Origin: Actinomycetota bacterium
GTDB lineage: Bacteria; Actinomycetota; Acidimicrobiia; IMCC26256; PALSA-610
NCBI GenBank assembly: GCA_005779345.1
Contig: SXJQ01000226.1
Location: 1 to 8,158 of the forward strand
Direction: 5' to 3'
DNA: 8,158 nt
Shown here: positions 5,769 to 8,158 of the stretch, piece after piece
Numbering within the stretch: position 1 is the first letter of the stretch
Layout of the letters: each line of letters begins with the position of its first letter
The notes under the pieces: generated by a model
What the model saw: only the letters and a program-made list of their open reading frames with translations
The model's database searches: none
Told to the model about the DNA's origin: nothing
Position numbers and translations under genes: made by a program

Positions 5769-5795
5769 TGAGACAGGTCGGGGTGCACTGTCTCA
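5769..5795. promoter_or_regulatory. Dyad-symmetric operator candidate between the divergent operons
   Basis: TGAGACAG (5769-5776) and CTGTCTCA (5788-5795) are perfect reverse complements separated by 11 bp. The dyad lies 34 bp before the ATG of the diiron protein and 73 bp before the preferred SDR start, where a dimeric repressor or activator could control both operons. No regulator gene is in the window. An RNA hairpin is an alternative reading. Confidence 0.5.
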
Positions 5796-5816
5796 TCACA
5801 CGCACCTCGACCCCCT

Positions 5817-5824
5817 GAGGAGGG
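5817..5824 (+). promoter_or_regulatory. Strong ribosome binding site of the diiron gene
   Basis: GAGGAGGG, 5 nt before ATG 5830, is the best Shine-Dalgarno in the window and suggests high translation of the first gene of the operon. Confidence 0.8.
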
Positions 5825-5829
5825 CCGCC

Positions 5830-6954
5830 ATGACGGTCGTCGAGAACCGCCCGGAACCGCGGAAGGCGAACAAGGACTACAGCGGTCTGCCGGAAGCGTC
5901 GCCGATGGGAGCTCCGCTCGACTGGGCGTGGCTGCGCGGCGCCAAGAGCGAGTGGGGCGTTCGGCCGAAGCCGAGCCCGCGGGGCTTGACGATGCTCGAC
6001 ATCGCCGTCGGCGCCTACGGCGAGGTCCCCGACCACCCCCAGCACCGCTCGATGGCGCCGCGGGGCTGCGACGTCGAGGGCGACACCCCCGACATGGGGT
6101 ACATCCTCAACAAGAAGACCGACGTCTGGGCCGACAACACCCGCGAGCTCTACGAAGAGGCCGTCGCCCGCCAGTGGAGCGCGACCCGCGACATCCCCTG
6201 GGGTGATCTGCAAGAGCTCGACGACGACGTCGAGCACGCGATGTGTCAGCTCTGCACGCTGCTCACCGAGGTCGAGATGATCGCCGCCGACCTGCCGGCG
6301 AAGTGGATGTGGCGGATGAACCACGACTTCATCGAAGCCAAGATGTTCCTCTGCACCCAGATCATGGACGAAGCCCGCCACGCCGAGGTGTTCCGCAAGC
6401 GGGCACTGTCCAACGGCGGCGGGTTGCTCCTCTCCCGCAGCGGCCCGACGAGCCTGTTGCGCACGATCATCGAGGCGAAGACCTACACGCAGGCGACCGC
6501 GCTGATGCATCTGCTCGGCGAGGGCTTCGTGCTCGACATCTTCCGCATGGGCGAACTCATCTCGCCGAGCGATGTCGAAAAGCGCATGTTCCGCATGTGC
6601 ATGCAGGACGAAGCGCGCCACGTGGCCTACGGCACGATGCACCTCCGTTACGCCGTCGAGAACGACCCCGACGTCGCCGAGGAGATCCACGAGGCCCTCG
6701 ACCACGGCGAGATGGTGCTCACCGAATTCGGGACCGCCCCCGACGTGTCGACCGCGCTCGCGGTGCTGCTCGCCGGCGGGGTGGAACACGTCGAGGACAA
6801 GGGCTTCCCGCTCGCCCTCGAGATGACGAAGAAGCAGTTCACCTCGTACCTCGCGCGTTGTGAGCGGGCCGGCGTGAGCCGTCTCGAACGCACGCAGATC
6901 CCGCTCGACCTGCTCGGCATCGACATCGAGACCATCAAGCGCAGCGCCGCGTGA
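5830..6954 (+). CDS. Ferritin-like diiron protein, oxygenase candidate
   Basis: A 374-residue protein with a complete carboxylate-bridged diiron ligand set in a four-helix bundle: Glu149 (in TEVEM; Glu147 is an alternative), EARH at 181-184, Glu231 in LLGEGFVLDIF, and EARH at 261-264. Spacings of about 30 residues within each helix pair fit the ferritin-like/R2-type superfamily. LYEEAVARQWSATRDIPW (107-124) is a Trp-rich block before the bundle. The length and Glu-x-x-His pairs suggest an AurF- or R2-like oxygenase/oxidase rather than an iron-storage ferritin. The reaction is not known to me. It starts a four-gene operon; the next gene follows after 14 nt. The downstream ferredoxin is the obvious electron donor. 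There is no signal peptide or membrane helix, so it is cytoplasmic. Confidence 0.88.
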   Translation: MTVVENRPEPRKANKDYSGLPEASPMGAPLDWAWLRGAKSEWGVRPKPSPRGLTMLDIAVGAYGEVPDHPQHRSMAPRGCDVEGDTPDMGYILNKKTDVWADNTRELYEEAVARQWSATRDIPWGDLQELDDDVEHAMCQLCTLLTEVEMIAADLPAKWMWRMNHDFIEAKMFLCTQIMDEARHAEVFRKRALSNGGGLLLSRSGPTSLLRTIIEAKTYTQATALMHLLGEGFVLDIFRMGELISPSDVEKRMFRMCMQDEARHVAYGTMHLRYAVENDPDVAEEIHEALDHGEMVLTEFGTAPDVSTALAVLLAGGVEHVEDKGFPLALEMTKKQFTSYLARCERAGVSRLERTQIPLDLLGIDIETIKRSAA

Positions 6955-6956
6955 CC

Positions 6957-6963
6957 GGAGGGG
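6957..6963 (+). promoter_or_regulatory. Ribosome binding site deciding the GTG start at 6969
   Basis: GGAGGGG lies 5 nt before GTG 6969. An in-frame GTG at 6951, overlapping the preceding stop, would place this site inside the coding sequence, so 6969 is preferred. Confidence 0.7.
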
Positions 6964-6968
6964 AAACC

Positions 6969-7397
6969 GTGAAGATCGACGACGTCGCATTCTTCAAGCT
7001 GATGCAGTCCGAGATGAACGCCGATCCCGATCGGTTCCGGTTGCTCGGCGACGCCGACACCGTGTTCGCGATCGTGATGGAAGACGGCCGCGCCACGTTC
7101 CGGGTCCGGATCCGCTTCGAGGAACTGAACTGCGTCGAGGTCGGGCCGGGCGCGCCCGACACGATCGTCGACTTCTCGCTCGTCGGGCCGCTCACGGCGT
7201 GGCAGGCGATGTTCGACGACGTGCTCGCCAACGGGCGCGCCACCGGGTTGCAGACCATCAACTCGCTGGTGTTGCTCGGCGACGAAGTCCGTCTCACCGG
7301 CGACGACCCGATGGGCCTCGACAAGTTCAGCCGCTTCAACCAGACCCTGCAGGAGTACATCGACGGGGCCGCCCGCGCCGCCGTCGCAACCACGTGA
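6969..7397 (+). CDS. SCP2-like sterol/lipid-carrier domain protein
   Basis: A 142-residue soluble protein. Its pattern suggests a stand-alone SCP2 (sterol carrier protein 2)-like domain. An N-terminal helix and DADTVFAIVMEDGRATFRVRI (28-48) give the first strands. CVEVGPGAPDTIVDFSL (55-71) and PLTAWQAMFDDVLANG (74-89) form the typical strand followed by a helix with a Trp. NSLVLLGDE (98-106) leads to a terminal helix, DKFSRFNQTLQEYID. Such domains bind hydrophobic ligands such as sterols, fatty acyl groups or polyketides. The assignment rests on pattern only, without a diagnostic motif. Its place between the diiron protein and the iron-sulfur genes suggests it presents or binds the oxygenase substrate, or acts as a structural partner. 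Confidence 0.65.
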   Translation: MKIDDVAFFKLMQSEMNADPDRFRLLGDADTVFAIVMEDGRATFRVRIRFEELNCVEVGPGAPDTIVDFSLVGPLTAWQAMFDDVLANGRATGLQTINSLVLLGDEVRLTGDDPMGLDKFSRFNQTLQEYIDGAARAAVATT

Positions 7398-7405
7398 GGC
7401 CCACC

Positions 7406-7627
7406 ATGAGCGCACCGACCTGCCCGAACTGCAACCAACCCATCACCCGGGCGCTCGACGCTCCCTACGGCTGGTGGGAGTGGGACGACGCCGCCGGCAA
7501 GTACCGGCTGTGCACCGCCGCGCCCGCCGGCCACGTCGACACCGCGCCGTGGGTCCACTGGGACTGCATGCACGAGTTGCGCAGCTTCCACCCGCAGAAC
7601 GAGTTCGCGCCCGGTCTGCCGGCATGA
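7406..7627 (+). CDS. Small zinc-ribbon-type protein
   Basis: A 73-residue protein starting with ATG 7406 behind GAGG (7396-7399). It has a CPNC knuckle at 6-9 and further Cys/His residues at Cys36, His43, His51, Cys54 and His56, which could complete one zinc site. The middle is Trp-rich (GWWEWDD, 22-28; WVHWDCMHEL, 49-58). No catalytic motif is visible. It begins 8 nt after the SCP2-like gene and overlaps the ferredoxin gene by 4 nt (ATGA), so it is almost certainly co-translated with them. An adaptor or maturation role for the oxygenase complex is possible but is inference. Confidence 0.75.
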   Translation: MSAPTCPNCNQPITRALDAPYGWWEWDDAAGKYRLCTAAPAGHVDTAPWVHWDCMHELRSFHPQNEFAPGLPA

Positions 7628-8043
7628 GCTTTCGCGTCCTCGACGACGTCTGCATCGGCTGCGGAGCCTGCGACTTCTCGTGCCCGACGGGCGCGCTGAC
7701 CAAGACCGACACCTTCCTCGGACTCTTCGTCATCGATCCGTTCACGTGCAACGACTGCGCGGAATGCGTCCCGAAGTGTCCCGTGCTGGCGATCGAGCCC
7801 GACCCGGCCTGGCCGGTGTGCGGCGGGCACGGCTGCCCCCTCACCAGCAAGCGCCTCGACGAGTTCGAGTGCACGTTCTGGCAGCAGCGCTGTCCGAGCT
7901 GCGGCACGACGCTCTGGGCGAGCGCCGCGGCCGACGGACCGGCGCAGTGCCCGAAGTGCGGCTGGGGCATGAAGGTCTCCTGCCCACGCAGCCGGTTCCT
8001 CACCGACGCCTCACCCTGCGAGCACGACGCCGCCCACCACTGA
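7624..8043 (+). CDS. Two-cluster [4Fe-4S] ferredoxin with C-terminal Cys-rich zinc-ribbon region
   Basis: A 139-residue protein. Its N-terminal third has two classical [4Fe-4S] motifs of the form CxxCxxCxxxCP: CIGCGACDFSCP (10-21) and CNDCAECVPKCP (42-53). This makes it a bacterial 2[4Fe-4S] ferredoxin domain of about 60 residues. The remaining 80 residues are unusual for a ferredoxin. They carry Cys66, His69 and Cys71, then Cys83, CPSC (90-93), CPKC (109-112), Cys120 and Cys132, which look like one or two zinc ribbons. It should transfer electrons at low potential, most simply to the diiron protein of the same operon. No ferredoxin reductase is in the window. ATG 7624 overlaps the stop of the zinc-ribbon gene. 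A 27-bp repeat array begins immediately after the stop. Confidence 0.9.
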   Translation: MSFRVLDDVCIGCGACDFSCPTGALTKTDTFLGLFVIDPFTCNDCAECVPKCPVLAIEPDPAWPVCGGHGCPLTSKRLDEFECTFWQQRCPSCGTTLWASAAADGPAQCPKCGWGMKVSCPRSRFLTDASPCEHDAAHH

Positions 8044-8158
8044 CCCGCTCCACCTCGCCCCTTCCGAGTCCCCGCTCCACCTCGCCCCTTCCGAGTCCCC
8101 GCTCCACCTCGCCCCTTCCGAGTCCCCGCTCCACCTCGCCCCTTCCGAGTCCCCGCTC
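8044..8158. repeat. 27-bp perfect tandem repeat, at least 4.2 copies
   Basis: The array starts on the base after the ferredoxin stop and reaches the end of the window, so its full length is unknown. Each unit begins GCTCCACCTCGCCCC and ends CCGAGTCCCC. Copies at 8047, 8074, 8101 and 8128 are identical, with a fifth starting at 8155. There are no spacers, so it is not a CRISPR. All six reading frames are free of stop codons within the unit, and 27 bp is nine codons, so the array could be coding for a gene that starts or ends outside the window. Confidence 0.95.

Noticed and set aside
5696..5788. GTG 5788 as start of the second SDR
   Set aside because: It lies inside the dyad and leaves 41 bp for two divergent promoters; the added 31 residues show no family match. 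It cannot be excluded without N-terminal data.
5707..6990. 427-codon minus-strand open frame opposite the diiron gene
   Set aside because: Antisense to a gene with all diiron ligands and a strong ribosome binding site; the translation is low-complexity His/Arg/Val-rich with no domain.
8044..8158. CRISPR array
   Set aside because: Units are directly abutting and identical, without spacers, and no cas genes are present.

Overview
The window is high-GC, densely packed DNA with many GTG starts. It carries a mycothiol-dependent (MDMPI/DinB-fold) family enzyme, several short-chain dehydrogenases (SDRs), an SCP2-like protein, and an AbiEi/DUF559-type protein of a kind common in actinobacteria. Together these point to an Actinomycetota chromosome, possibly an Acidimicrobiia-like lineage; the class-level guess is inference only. 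No rRNA, tRNA, CRISPR array or recognisable transposase is visible.

Layout. (1) 1-96: the last codons of a plus-strand SDR. (2) 135-2795, minus strand: a compact cluster of a FabG-like SDR, a serine beta-lactamase-fold hydrolase (overlapping it by 4 nt) and a small four-helix membrane protein. (3) 2873-4027: one plus-strand gene with an AbiEi-like N-terminal domain and a DUF559/Vsr-like nuclease domain, bracketed by two nearly identical 38-bp imperfect palindromes. The right palindrome contains the gene's stop codon. (4) 4059-5695, minus strand: an MDMPI-family enzyme and a second SDR. (5) 5830-8043, plus strand: a tight four-gene operon encoding a ferritin-like diiron protein, an SCP2-like lipid-binding protein, a 73-aa zinc-ribbon protein and a two-cluster [4Fe-4S] ferredoxin with extra Cys pairs. 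(6) 8044-8158: a perfect 27-bp tandem array that runs off the end of the window.

How the parts may work together. The four-gene operon looks like an oxidative unit: a diiron oxygenase candidate, a dedicated ferredoxin electron donor, and a carrier for a hydrophobic substrate. The divergently transcribed SDR and MDMPI-family genes could process the oxidised product. A perfect 8-bp dyad with an 11-bp spacer (5769-5795) lies in the shared divergent region and is a good operator candidate. No substrate can be read from the sequence.

The two strongest leads are the diiron/SCP2/zinc-ribbon/ferredoxin operon and the palindrome-bounded DUF559 gene. The latter interrupts what would otherwise be a continuous five-gene minus-strand run, so it may be a small mobile or selfish single-gene cassette. 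Smaller curiosities are a very regular G-quadruplex-type tract upstream of the first SDR, an in-frame 24-bp repeat extending the N-terminus of the second SDR, and the 27-bp array.
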